A stretch of 64,000 nucleotides of DNA from Buddleja alternifolia (GCA_019426215.1 CM033392.1:41780666-41844665), one strand, 5' to 3'. Positions 12,015-23,193 are shown, counted from the first letter of the stretch. Notes: generated from the letters alone by a model not told the origin. Made by a program: numbers and translations.

Positions 12015-12514
12015 GGTTCCAGTTTCTTCTGTTACTAACTGTTCTATATATAGATTCAGTAGAGATTGTTGAAGTATTAGTAGTATTTGTGATTAGTTGG
12101 AGTTCACTCTTTTCCATTTGGTACTCCCACTTGTGGCATTGCCCTATTTTGAGGTCTTCAGGATAGCTTGATCTCTTATAAGGCACATAAATACGCAATC
12201 TTTAGGTCGGGATCAAATTGCACGAATTCGCTCAGGTTGTTTTTGTATTTGTATTGAAGGATTTGAAAATTTAGAATTTCTATTCCATAATTCAAATCGA
12301 TTGAGCTTTTTATGATAATTCCAAATTACCATGGATTGAAAATTCTTCGGCACTCATTTGAGAACTATTTGTTCAATTATTTTGATGGATTTCAAATCTA
12401 CTTAAAGTGGAGTCATTTCATAACCTTGATTCAAATTCTTTCATCAAATTTAAATCCTTCTATGCAACCGCAATATCAATGAGAAATTTAAATGAATAAT
12501 ATATAAATAGATAA
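12015..12514. other. 3' flank of the NDB pseudogene, no gene seen
   Basis: AT-rich and non-coding. At about 12095-12135 a plus frame reads SWSSLFSIWYSHLW, distantly reminiscent of the NDB C-terminal HSSQWLWYS motif, but it is too weak to call an exon. Repeated 'tgaaaatt' and 'ttcaaat' words precede the Mutator-like element. Confidence 0.35.
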
Positions 12515-12850
12515 AAAATCAGAAAATACCACCAAAAATATGGAAATCAGGATCTAGCATGTTACGACATGTTTTATGTCGTAACAGATTTTATTTTATT
12601 TTATTTTAAAAAAAATATGGTGTTACGACATGGACTATGTCGTAACACCTATTTTAGTTTTTTTTTAAAAATAAATTATGGTGTTACGACATAAACTATG
12701 TCGTAACACTTATTTTAGTTTTTTTTTAAATAAATTATGGTGTTACGACATGAACTATGTCGTAACACTTATTTTCGTTTTTTTTTTTAAATTATGGTGT
12801 CAGGTGAACAGTGAGACGACATATGCTATGTCGTCTCACTATTCACCTGC
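12515..12850. repeat. Left terminal array of MULE hairpins
   Basis: Five palindromes at 12561-12585, 12619-12649, 12681-12709, 12740-12768 and 12801-12849. The first four have arms gttacgacat / atgtcgtaac. The last is a variant with gagacgacat arms and an outer caggtga / tcacctg stem. Units 2 to 4 lie in a 60 bp tandem period with an A/T-rich linker. Such terminal arrays are plausible transposase-binding sites (inference). Confidence 0.85.
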
Positions 12851-13617
12851 TGACTTTTTTTTTTCCTTTCTCTTCTCTTTTCTTTCTCTTCTTTCTCTTT
12901 CTTTCTTTCTCTTCTTCTTCTCTTCTCCTTCTGCACGTCTGAATTTTCACTCGAATTTTTACCACCATTGTCGACAAGCACGAATTTTTCTTCAAAATTT
13001 GTTCGTCAACTACAAAATTAAGGTAATTCTATGTATTATACTTTTGAACTTACTTAAATTTTGAGTTAATATATTATTTTTTATTTTATTGTAATGTGGG
13101 TTCAAAACTTGAATTTTTAGGTATAAATTCAATTAGTTAGTTATAATTTTTGGAAAATTTGTATAATTCTCGAATATGTTGATATTATTATTGAATTAAT
13201 AGGTTTTATTTAGACTTTTAGGTTAAATTTTGATCCTAAGGTATAATGTAGATTTTTAGTGTGTCTTTTTTTTATGGTTTAAAATTTGATATAAGTGTTA
13301 GTTTGTAATTGTGTAGAAATTTAATTATAATTTCAGAGATATAATTTTGAATTTATTGTTAGGGTTTAAACTTGCATATAAGTTGCAATTGAAATTTCAA
13401 ATGTTTAGGTTTACATAGTATGTATAATTTCGAATGAGTAGTTATAATTTTTAGGTTTAATTTGTAATATAGAAGTATAGTTTGTATATATAAATTCTGA
13501 TTTTGTAAGTATATAATTTTGAATTTTATGTATAATTTGTAGGTATTATTTTATTTTTTGACTATAATTTTAAATTTAGTGCTTATTTGTGGTTTGAATT
13601 TTGATATTATATAGAAA
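12851..13617 (+). promoter_or_regulatory. Leader and probable first intron of the MULE transposase
   Basis: A CT-rich tract (12856-12940) is followed by a short segment with agcacgaatttttct near 12976 and a likely splice donor at aattaag|gtaatt (about 13021). An AT-rich 600 bp stretch with many 'tataattt' words runs to the ATG at 13618. The reversed complement of 22990-23100 holds the same CT tract and agcacgaatttttct segment ahead of the PMD gene, so the two convergent genes share a homologous leader. Confidence 0.55.
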
Positions 13618-16600
13618 ATGTCGAGGGCGAACACAGTTGACGTTTTGGTATACACGGATGGTTAAATTATTGAAGACTCAAATTCAATAAGATATAGCAC
13701 CCGTCTAAGCACTAATATGAGAATATCTCATACGATCACATACGCTAAATTGTTGGAGAAGTTATATGCGAGAACAAGAACTGATCAGAATCATTTTTCA
13801 TTAAAAGTAATTATAAAGTTTGAATTTGAAAAGAGGAACATGACGAGGGAGAGCACAATGGAGATCAAAGATGATGAAACTTTAACGCTTTTCTTGGATC
13901 CTAACAATGTTGATAAATTCATCGAGCTTTATATTGAGAAAGAACAAATCCAACATCAGAGTCAAAATAGCTCGTTGTTAACCCAAGTGACGTCGTTAAC
14001 GCCACCCCAGTTCATGTCGTACTTTACATAGCCCACAGTGCCCGATTTAAATATGCAGTCACAATCCCCATTCATGTCGTATTTTACACAGGTCACAATA
14101 CCAGATTTAAATAAGCAGTCGCAATCACATGTGTTGGGAAATCGTGAGTATCATGATTTTTTTTCAAGTGGTTTGGGGAGTTCTACAATTCACGATTTGT
14201 ATCAAGGTAGTTTATTCTTTTATTTACATTATGTAGTTTATTTTGAAATTTCATATTTGTGTACTTTTCTTTGCAGAATTGTAAAATGAGTTAACCTTTT
14301 TTCGATTTGCATTTTTAAATGCTTCTGCATCGGGTCATTCGTTTGGTCGTTTTGAAAATGTACAAAATTCCCCTTTAGATTTTGTAATTTCTAATGTGGA
14401 AACAGGTAATTATGAATCTTCTAATAAGTTTCTTCAATTGTTGTATTCCTTTTATTCATGACTTGTTATTCTTATTTTTACATAGTGTCACAATATTTCT
14501 TTTTAATTGTAGGTCCATCTAGGCAAAACTTCCCTTTGGAGAATCGTGGTTTGAGGAATTTTGTAGTTCCTGATGTGGAAGCAGGTAATTATGAATCTTC
14601 TAATAAGTTTTGTAATTGTTGTAGTCCTTTGATTCATGAATTGTTATTCTTATTTTTACATACTATCGTCATATTTATCTTTATTTGCAGGTCCGTCTAG
14701 ACCAAGCCGTCATGACTTTAAAGGTCTGTCTAGACCAAACCGTCATGACTTTGAGCAACCCCAATTTTGGGTTTAGTGATTTTACAGACGTTGGGAATGA
14801 TGATAATGGAAGTGACGATGACAGTCGTGATTCTGACTGTTAGATCCATCATCATACAGACGCCGAGTTGGAACAACGCCGCAACAATGGATGAGGATGA
14901 AGATGATCATGATAATAATGTACTGATGAATGAGAAGATGTCCCTCCCACAAGAGCCGAAGAAAGACTTCATGAAGTGCTCCCATTCTATTCCACCACAT
15001 ACCCAGAAGTAGAAGGAGATTCACTCTATCGACAATGTTCAGGTTTGAGCAGGAGAATAATTTATGATGATGCGAAAGGTAATCTTTGTAAGGGCCAAGT
15101 GTTTGACAGCAAACTCAGCTTGCAAGCAGCGGTGAAAAACTACCACGTGCAGCACGCACAGCGCGAGTTTAAGGTCATAATTAGTAATCCGAGGGTGTAT
15201 GCTATAGAATGCAAAAATGGATGCCCTTTTAAACTGCGGGGAGCTTTGTTGAAGAATACTAACTTTTGGAAAATTACAAGGTACGGAGGGGCACACACAT
15301 GTTTTGCTGAAGATTGTTCCAAGAATCACTTTAACTTGGACATAAACACGATTGCAAATGAAATTCTACCTGAAGTTAGGAAGGATCCGTCATACAAAGT
15401 CGGTCTAATTGTTCTAACAGTGCAGAAAAAATGGAAATTTGATATTTCATATGAAAAGGCTTGGTACAGTTTGCGTCGTGCAAATGAGATTATATACGGG
15501 ACGTGGGAGGAGTCCGTTACAAAGTTGCCTAAATTTTTGGGAGCAATGAAGAAGTGGAATCCGGGGACGGTTGTTGAATGGCGGCACAAAAATCCGGATC
15601 AAAATCCGAAAATGTTGAAATTTATGTTTGGGGCGTTCAAGCCATGTATAGATGGATTCCGACATTGTCGACGAGTCATATGTGTTGACGGGACTCATGT
15701 GTATGCACGCCACAAGGCTAAGTTGTTATGCGCATCAACTCTGAATGGAAATCAAAACATTTTGCCTCTAGCATGCGCTATTGTTGATAATGAGTCCAAC
15801 GAGTCTTGGTTATGGTTTCTACAATTGATCTGCAAACATTTTTTGATGTTTGATGAAGGTGTTTGTCTTATTTCAGATCATCATAAGGGCTTATTAAATG
15901 CTACTCGATATATGGCCGCGTTTACCCCTCCACTGGGAGCTCATAGATACTGCCTCCAACATGTGACGTCAAAATTTAATGCTCAATTCAAAAGTAAAGC
16001 CATGAAGGAACTCTGTTATGCGGCAGGTATGGCACATAACCAACGAAAGTTTGACCATGCAATGGAACTTAATGGTATTAAGGATCCAGTTGCGTTGAAT
16101 TATCTGAAAGCTATCCCACTAGAAAAGTGGACACTGGCATATGATGGAGGGATGTGTGAAGGCATTATGACGACGAATATGGGAGAAAGCCTAAACAATG
16201 TGTTGAAAGGTACTCGACATCTTCCACCCAAATCAATTGTTGAGTGCACATTTTATCGTATTGTCCAATATTTTGTTGATCGAGTACGAATGGCTCATGC
16301 AATGAGGGCACAGCCTTTCACGACATATGCGTATAAAATGTACAATGAGTGGGACAAAAAATCTACAAATCACTCGGAAGAAGTTTTTTCTTGGCAGCAT
16401 GAGACGGGTTACGTTAAAACAGGCCGACAGATCGGGTCCGGTAATCATCATTACTCGATCGACATCAAAGCTATACATTACTCTTGTGGAAAATGGACTC
16501 TTCATCGAATTCCATGCTCACATGCAATAAAATTATGTACAAAATTAGGGATTAGGTCGACCGAGCTTGTTGAAAAATATTACCTGATCACCGAATATTT

Positions 16601-16769
16601 GAAAACATACGAAGGGAGGTTCTACCCGTTGTTGAAATCACATTATTGGGATACTCCCAATTTTGAGTTGGTCCATGACCCTGATCTAAGGAACCCACCT
16701 ACTATAGGTCGGCAGCGGAGCACTCGCATTCACATTGAGATGGACTGGCCAGAGTTAGACTTAGATTAG
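13618..16769 (+). pseudogene. MULE transposase (MuDR-type)
   Basis: N-terminal frame from ATG 13618 (MSRANTVDVLVYTDG) resembles the leading domain of plant MULE transposases; it has in-frame stops at 13663 (TAA) and 14029 (TAG). Small exons follow at about 14320-14405, 14514-14585 and from 14692, then a frameshifted acidic stretch. The main block 14976-16769 (597 codons) is open: a MuDR zinc-binding region with ECKNGCPFKLRG and GAHTC (about residues 73-109), the DDE core with D at about 15685 (VDGTHV), D at about 15873 (SDHHKG) and E at about 16184 (MGESLNN), and a C-terminal SWIM-type finger YSCGKW ... IPCSHA (16478-16525) in which the first Cys appears replaced by Tyr. The core looks intact but the gene as a whole does not. 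Confidence 0.85.
14316..14700 (+). repeat. Tandem exon-intron duplication in the transposase 5' region
   Basis: Two adjacent units of about 180 bp each hold a short exon ending gtggaa(a/g)cag and an intron starting gtaattatgaatcttctaat. The introns at about 14406 and 14586 match closely for about 90 bp. The exon peptides differ more than the introns. Confidence 0.7.
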
Positions 16770-16805
16770 ACTCAAATAAAACAATCTTATGTAAAAAAAA
16801 AACAA

Positions 16806-17980
16806 ACTATTTTTTGTTGATTTTCGGGCTTGTATTTGGCATATTTTTGTGCGTTTTTTGGCTACGACTTGCTTATTTATTTATAATTGAACAAAAGCGA
16901 GGAATAATCTTTTTTTGATTCCGAGTTTACGAGGTGAAAGAGCGATAACTTCCTCCGGATCGAAAAAAAAAGATGGAGAGCACGTCTGGTCAAAATCGAT
17001 CTTGTCTTTACCACGACCTTAACGGCCTTGGCTAACAAGAATTTCGCCCTTCGAGTTGCATATATTAGATTCAATCGCGTTTTAGGGATCTTACGGGACT
17101 TTACCAAACGATGTCGATACCGGACTCTTCCTCTTTCCCACTTCAGATATAGTCATGGACGAAAGAACGAGTACCCGATCTGAAAGAATAACCAATCAAG
17201 CCAACATGAACTTGAACTCGCCCCGGTCAAGGACTCTTTCTTCAAGCTCCTTTGCCAGCGTAGACAGAGGGAGTTGAATCGGGAGAATAGCCGAGTGTAC
17301 TGGCTACGGTACGGGTACGGGTCAAAGAGTTTATTTAGTCGCAAGGTCACTCTCCCCTCAGAATGGTTACTGGACAAGAGAGGCACCTGCTACTGTGTTG
17401 GAACTTAACAAACAGTTGGCACTTGATCCATATCACAAAATTCGAAGGGCTCCAAGGTCGTAGAAGGAAATGTTCTATTTTTTGAAGTTCAAATCGCTTC
17501 CCTTCAATAAGATCGTAGCGTAGAACACCAAGATCCTTAAAAGCGGCGCCGGACTCCCTAACCTTGGGGGTAGTGCGTCAGCCCTTGCCCCCTCTTCCCC
17601 ATAAGCCTCATCTGCACCACATACACATTCTAGCTGAAAACTTCTGCCCTCACTGTCCTTTCGAAACGGAAACTGTTCTCCATGTGACATAAAAATTGAA
17701 GGTGGTGTTATGAACTTTGTATACACTTAAGATTTGGCACATTTCGATGCCCGAGTGAAGAGATATGGCCACGCAAAACAGGCCCGTTTGGAAAGTTTTA
17801 TGTTAAAAAGCTATTTTTTGTTGATTTTCGGGCTTGTCTTTGGCATGTTTCTGTGCGTTTTTTGGCTACCACTTGAACATAAAAGTTGAAGGTGGTGTTA
17901 TGAACTTTGTATACGCGTAAGATTTGGCTCATTTTGATGCCCGAGTGAAGAGATATGGCCAAGCAAAACAGGCCCGTTTG
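16806..17980. repeat. Tandem duplication (about 170 bp), first copy split
   Basis: Copy 2 is contiguous at 17811-17980. Copy 1 is split into 16806-16871 and 17687-17790. Both carry ttgttgattttcgggcttg, ggtggtgttatgaactttg and aggcccgttt. The split lies at ctac(g/c)acttg, where the 815 bp foreign segment entered. No coding sequence. Confidence 0.85.
16872..17686. other. 815 bp insertion, organelle-like composition
   Basis: This segment is visibly more GC-rich than the MULE around it and has none of its AT-rich words. Style (mixed purine blocks, no repeats, no terminal inverted repeats, no obvious target duplication) resembles plant mitochondrial intergenic DNA captured in the nucleus. An 83-codon minus frame (17475-17726) is probably chance. 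The origin is inferred from composition only; no mitochondrial gene was recognised. Confidence 0.4.
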
Positions 17981-18265
17981 AGCCAAATAAAAAGTAGTCT
18001 AATTTTTTATTTTTTATTTTGGCTTTTCTGGCTCAGAATAAAAAACTATTTATTCAAATTAGTCAATAATAAAAAATAATTCATTGAAATTACAATACAA
18101 TAAAAAATTATTTATTCAAAACAACCCCACTTGGCGATCTTTCTCAACAATAATTACGTAATTTCTTTTTATTTTCTGGCTCAAAAGAAACAACTGTTTT
18201 TGCAAATTAGGAAATAATAAAGAAGAATTCATTGAAATTACAATATAATAAAAACTTCATTCACT

Positions 18266-18709
18266 CTACTCATCTTCATCTAACATGTAGTAGTTTGATC
18301 TGTATGAAGGATGAGTCAAAATATTTCGTATTTCACGACGTGTGAGTCTTTAGCCTCGTGCGAATGCAAGTTCTTCTGCAAGTTCAAGCATGTGATATCT
18401 ACAACGACGTAAAATCATTCTATTGTTTTCGATTCTTATTCTTGAAACAGCCGTCCTACAATTTTCTTCACCATCTCTGGGCATCATTAAGGATCTACGT
18501 CGTGGAATTCGCACGCCAAGTCTTCGAAGATCATTAACCAATTCCTCAGATTCGAGCACCTGATGAGCCCATTCCCTTTTGAGCCCACAATAATACTCAA
18601 TAGGGTCCTCATTAATCAACTCCTCGTAGTCATCGTTTCTTTCTGCTAATAACCATGTTTGTCGATGTCTAGAGTTATGATTATCTCCCATTTTCGTGTT
18701 AAATCTCAA
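18266..18709 (-). pseudogene. MULE accessory protein 1 (unknown family)
   Basis: Unrecognised family. The minus frame starts at 18709, or at MGDNHN (18691), and reads 119 codons to a TAA at 18350, then continues in the same frame for 27 codons to TAG at 18266. It is charged and probably helical: EWAHQVLESEELVNDLRR, a basic proline-turn RIPRRRSLMMPR, then RIRIENNRMILRR. It is clearly paralogous to the plus-strand gene at 18958: both share EW.H.V.E...LV.D.R, a PR...(M/L)MPR block, T A..RIR.ENNRM, and, past the stops, (S/E)YRS(N/D) and M(L/S)DE(D/E). The shared downstream tail implies an ancestor of about 140-150 residues with the internal stop acquired later. Function unknown. Confidence 0.6.
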
Positions 18710-18957
18710 AATAATGTAATGTGAAGTGATTTCTGGTGTGAAGTCGGTATATATTCAAAGGGAGTGAACTACTGTATTTGGAAGTTGTAGTCACGGGTTC
18801 CGCATTTTTGTAGTCACGGGTGAAAGTTGTAGTCACGGGTTTTGCATTTTTGTCTGCATTGTAGTCACGGGTTGTGAGTATATATAACTATTGTATTCGG
18901 AATTATGAGTATATAAACAAAGGGAGTGAACACCAATCTTAACAATAATTATTAAAA
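18710..18957. promoter_or_regulatory. Shared divergent promoter with four 12-mer repeats
   Basis: This 248 bp lies between two paralogous genes transcribed apart. gtagtcacgggt occurs at 18787-18798, 18810-18821, 18829-18840 and 18861-18872, all in one orientation. TATA-like sites face both ways: tatataaac near 18910 for the plus gene, and on the minus strand gaatatatac near 18748-18757. Each is next to an aaagggagtgaac(t/a) word (about 18759 and 18919). A bidirectional promoter is inferred. Confidence 0.55.
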
Positions 18958-19416
18958 ATGGAGCCGTTTAGAGCCCCAAAGTTGTATTACACTCCTGGTG
19001 ATATTTTTCGTGCCATGGGTCGTAGTTGGCAGTTGGATAATGATTACTATTACTCATTGAATCCAAATCAAAGATATTCAGAAAGATATTTGCGAACGAT
19101 GGAAGATGAATGGCTTCATCGGGTCCAAGAACAAGACGGGCTTGTTGTGGATTGTCGTGAACGTCAAATTTGCTGCCCCAGACTAAAAGCCATACTCATG
19201 CCTCGTGTAACGCCACAGGAAAAAACTACAGCACTCAATAGGATACGTGAGGAGAATAACAGGATGGTTATGCGCATGCAACATCTAAATTACCAAGAAA
19301 TTTCTTGAGAATACGCATTATGTGGTTATGTGCAAGAAGCAAGAGCTCGGTGGGAGCTTAGTATAGGTCCTGAGTATCGATCGGACATTAAAATGTCTGA
19401 TGAGGAGAATAACTAG
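18958..19416 (+). pseudogene. MULE accessory protein 2 (unknown family)
   Basis: ATG at 18958; 116 codons to TGA at 19306, then 35 more codons in frame to TAG at 19414. The first part is MEPFRAPKLYY, aromatic and proline-containing. The middle is EDEWLHRVQEQDGLVVDCR, a Cys pair QICCPRLKAILMPR, then ALNRIREENNRMVMR. The post-stop tail holds ARARWEL, PEYRSDIKMSDEENN. It shares the core and the tail with the minus-strand paralogue (18266-18709), so the stop is probably a recent C-to-T change (CGA to TGA). No known domain was recognised; the repeated RIR.ENNRM block might be a helical interaction segment. Sits between transposase and PMD gene. Confidence 0.6.
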
Positions 19417-19572
19417 ATTCCTGTCAATTAGTTTTATATTAATTCAATGTTTATATTAATTTCGTAATTGTTTTGTCTTCAAATAAAACAATTATGTCAA
19501 TAAAATTATATTATTAACATGCATTATCCAAAACACCACAAAAAAAATATAAATACACAACGACTAAATAAA

Positions 19573-21921
19573 CTATCTATGCGACCGATAACTCCGATGT
19601 CCACCCGTTCCACAATATGGGGACCGCCTCGTCCTCGTAGACCTTCTCATATTTGCTTCTTCCTCACCATCATTGTACTGAACTGGTGATACATTAAATT
19701 GTACAAAAGGCGGATGTGGAATTCTATGATGTAGAGGTGCATCACCCCACTGCTCCATATCGAGATCAGTCAAATTCCATGTCGGCGTACTGATACCTTG
19801 TCCTTGATTGTGAAAATTGATGGGCACATTAGTCACGGGTGATTGGGCCGTGGTGGGAATTGGGACGAGGTTGAGCCGAGCTCGATCCTCCGGCATTAAA
19901 TTAATCATGATGAGCCGAGCTCGATCCTCCGGCATGGAAGTGACCATGAAAACCTGAGCTCGATCCTCCAGCATTGAAGTGACCATGGAAAGCCGAGCTC
20001 GATCCTCCGGCATGTTCCTCATCTACACGAGCACCAATGGCTACATTGCCACTACATGTGACCATATCCTGGATGTTCCTCATTCTAGATTGTTGTTCCC
20101 TAATTGCCGTGGGATCACTAGTTTGGGCAATTTGTTCCATTGTATTTTGCACCTCTTCAATTTCCACGAACTGAAAATATAAAATAACAAATACTATTAA
20201 CAAAAAAATGTTCCTAAATAAATAGCATTAAATTAAGTATCAATGAAAAACAATACCAAATACTAACCACATTTTGCAATAGAGTGGCTGACCCGGCCTG
20301 GTGTCCCGCACCTCTCCTAGTCAATCGGGGTGAAATGTAACGACGAGTGATTCGGTCATACCACTCTTCGTATCCTTCGTCGGTCTGGTCTCCCCCCCTC
20401 CTCAATATAGTGTCCAGTCACAACGCACGATTGACGATTATTCCACATTGCAATTTCCCGAGCGTGTTTAGCTAACCAATTAGTCATGGACTTACTCTTT
20501 CGGGTGACCCTTCCAACACGTTCAGGTGTGCGTGGAATATATTGGTGTATTCTGAACTGTCGAAGAACACGCTCAGGACGATGATACTCTACGATGGCAA
20601 AGAATATCATCTGAACTGATGCTCGCCATACATTATCATTCAAACATTGAGGTGGCAACTCGGCAATGTCTGCATCATTGAGGTTGTACGGTGTCCAAAC
20701 AAACTGAAATACGAAAAAATGATTTAGAATATATTAGTACGAGATAATTATAACTTCATAATAATTTGAAAAAAAATAAAAAATTCTCAACTCACATGTC
20801 AATCTGCCATCTGATCTAGACCATCTCTAATTGCCGGGACGTTGTGAGTGACTGGAGCAGTATTTGTAGTAGGTCGATACCACCTTCAAACAACAATCAT
20901 TGAAAATAATTAAAAAAAATTGAACGTTTCTTAATTAAACATAATCTTCAAATGGTAAATTACCGTGCAGCATAAGGTGCTCGGGCAATGTCATCCACGT
21001 CAGCTCACGCCATCTGTTTAGGTACCCCATCAAGCCTTACAATCCAAACCCTACTCCACGCCCATATCTGTTAAATGAGAAATATATTAATTGAATAACC
21101 ACGAATTATTATACCAGAAATAATAAAGTTTAAATAATAATTTTTCTCACCTATAATAATGGCATGAAACCTCCAATATTCTTGCAATCTACTTGGGAAC
21201 CACTTGACAATTCGCGGTATAAATGAGCCAATACCGCGCTCCCCCAACTGTATGTGCGTGCTAAGTTTATATCTTCAAACATAGTCAACCACACTACAGG
21301 AATAACATCTCATGTGGTGTCGGCGCACATCACACCCCCTAACAACAAAAGGGCCCAACAACAGGCTACCTGATCAACTAAAAATTCTTCAAATTGATCA
21401 TTTATTTGGAATGGCGCACTCCCCACATGGTTAGCAAGTTTTCGTACTGATATTCTATAACCGTGCTTGAAATCTTCTGGCATTAAGTACAGTCCTAATA
21501 GTTCATATACATATAGCATGTAACTTTCATATCCTTGGAACTGCCTATGTGCAACTACAGCCCTACCATCAACTGGTAGACCATATAAAATAGCAACATC
21601 TTGGAGAGTTATCGTAGCCTCTCCGGTCCTAAAATGAAATGTATTCGTCTCTGGGCGCCATCTCTCAATTAGGGCCTTCACAAGGCCCAGGTCATTTGTC
21701 AAATGAGATAACTAGTATACCCTATAAAACCCAATCTCATCAAGCTTTACCTTGACGCGGTGATGTAAAGGATGTCCAAAGACAATCTCGAAATATGTAG
21801 CGTCAGCTCGCCGGACACGTTGAGTGAAGTCTAGATAATGAGCAACTACCTCAGATACATGATTGTCCTGATCATACAATACGCTCGGATCAACCAGTCC
21901 ATATACATTACGCTCAGCCAT
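19573..21921 (-). pseudogene. Plant mobile domain (PMD, MAIN/MAIL-like) gene in the MULE
   Basis: Minus-strand gene with ATG at 21921 (MAERNVYG). The 21921-21310 block carries the PMD signature: [56 protein letters not shown]. Further exons at about 21300-21150, 21075-20990, 20885-20815, 20700-20340 and 20200-19573 carry YSWGSAVLAHLYREL, WAWSRVW, WYRPTTNT, FVWTPYN ... VEYHRPERVLRQF and a variable Gly/Ser-His tail. In-frame stops interrupt it at 21712 (TAG) and 21310 (TGA), with more in later exons. PMD proteins MAIN and MAIL1 act in transcription and silencing in Arabidopsis, and relatives ride in transposons. Its convergent position against the transposase matches mudrB of MuDR. This copy is not functional as read. 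Confidence 0.8.
19885..20020 (-). repeat. 39 bp (13-residue) tandem repeat in the PMD tail
   Basis: About three units of gagctcgatcctcc(g/a)gcat plus gaagtgaccatg and a short linker, period 39 bp. In the coding frame each gives AGGSSS-(A/G)FHGHF. The period is a multiple of three, so repeat number can change without breaking the frame. Confidence 0.75.
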
Positions 21922-21942
21922 CCTGCATTTACATATCCACAA

Positions 21943-23190
21943 GAATGTTAATTTACATTCTACGATATAAATTACACTTATATATTTAGTAAATTGTATC
22001 TATTAATTCGAAATTAAACCCACTAATTAAAAATTATACATAATCAATAAAGATTATACATACAAATCAAAATTTAGAGATTATACCTAATCATTCGAAT
22101 TATCCATAAAAATTGGAGATTACACTTACAAAATATAAATAAAAAAATATTAATTTGAATTTAAAAAATCAAATTTAAACATACTAATTTGAACTACTGA
22201 TCGAATCTACACCTAACTGCTACGAATTAAACCTATCAATTCGAACGTTTAGAAAACGCTTCCAAACAATTCGAAATTAAACCAAACAATTCGAAATCAA
22301 ACCTATAAATTCAAAAAATTATGCCAAACATTTCCAAAAAGATAGCAACCAATTTAAAATTAACGCTAACTACTCCAAATTTGAACATTATACCAAGCAA
22401 TTGCAAAATATACCAACCTAGTCAAAAATAAATCTAACTACTTGAAATTAAGCCTATTAATATGAACTTATACCAAAACAATTCCAAATTAAACCTACCA
22501 ACTAGAAATCAAACCTAACAATCCAAAATTAAACACTAAAAATACAAATTATACCGAACATTTCAACAATTATACCAACCAATTCCAACATTATACAAAC
22601 AATTCAAAAATTATACCAAATAATTTCAAAGTAACACTAAAAATTGACATTATACCTAAAAGTCAAAATTGAGCCTAAATATCAAAAATCAATTTGCTAA
22701 TTCAACAATTATACCAAATAATTCAAAAATTATACCAAAAAACCATAAAAAAATAACATTAAAAATTGACATTATACCAAAAAGTCAAAATTAAACCTAA
22801 AGATCAAAAATCAACCGATTAATTTAATAATTATACCAACATATTCGATAATTATAGCAAAAATACAAAAATTATAGTTAACACATCGAATTTATCACTA
22901 AAAATTCAAATTTTGAACCCTAAATTACAATGTCATTACAATAGAAAAAAAACTCATATATAAACTCTAAATTTAACAAAATTTAAACAATATCTTACGT
23001 TCTTGGTTGATGGAGAAATTGGAGGCTAAATTTAGAGAAAAATTCGTGCTGAAAATAGTGAAAATTGGAGGAAGAAAATGATGAAGAAAAAATGAAAGAG
23101 AGAGAGGAAGGGAAACTGAGCGTTTTTGTGTGGAGGGGGAGCGTTTTTTGTTTCCTTTGCTGAACCAGAATTTTTTAAAAAAAATAAACT
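21943..23190 (-). promoter_or_regulatory. Leader and probable first intron of the PMD gene
   Basis: 22000-22950 is A/T-rich and built of degenerate words such as attcaaaaattatacc and attaaacctaa, with no coding potential. 22990-23110, reversed, shows a CT-rich tract and agcacgaatttttct as at 12856-12990. It therefore mirrors the leader plus first intron of the transposase gene at the other end. Confidence 0.5.
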
Positions 23191-23193
23191 CAG

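Noticed and set aside
12561..12768. Regular repeat-spacer pattern resembling a CRISPR array
   Set aside because: Plant nuclear DNA; the repeats are transposon terminal palindromes with AT-rich near-identical linkers.
17475..17726. 83-codon minus frame in the organelle-like insert
   Set aside because: Not recognised as a mitochondrial gene and it runs across the insertion border into MULE repeat.
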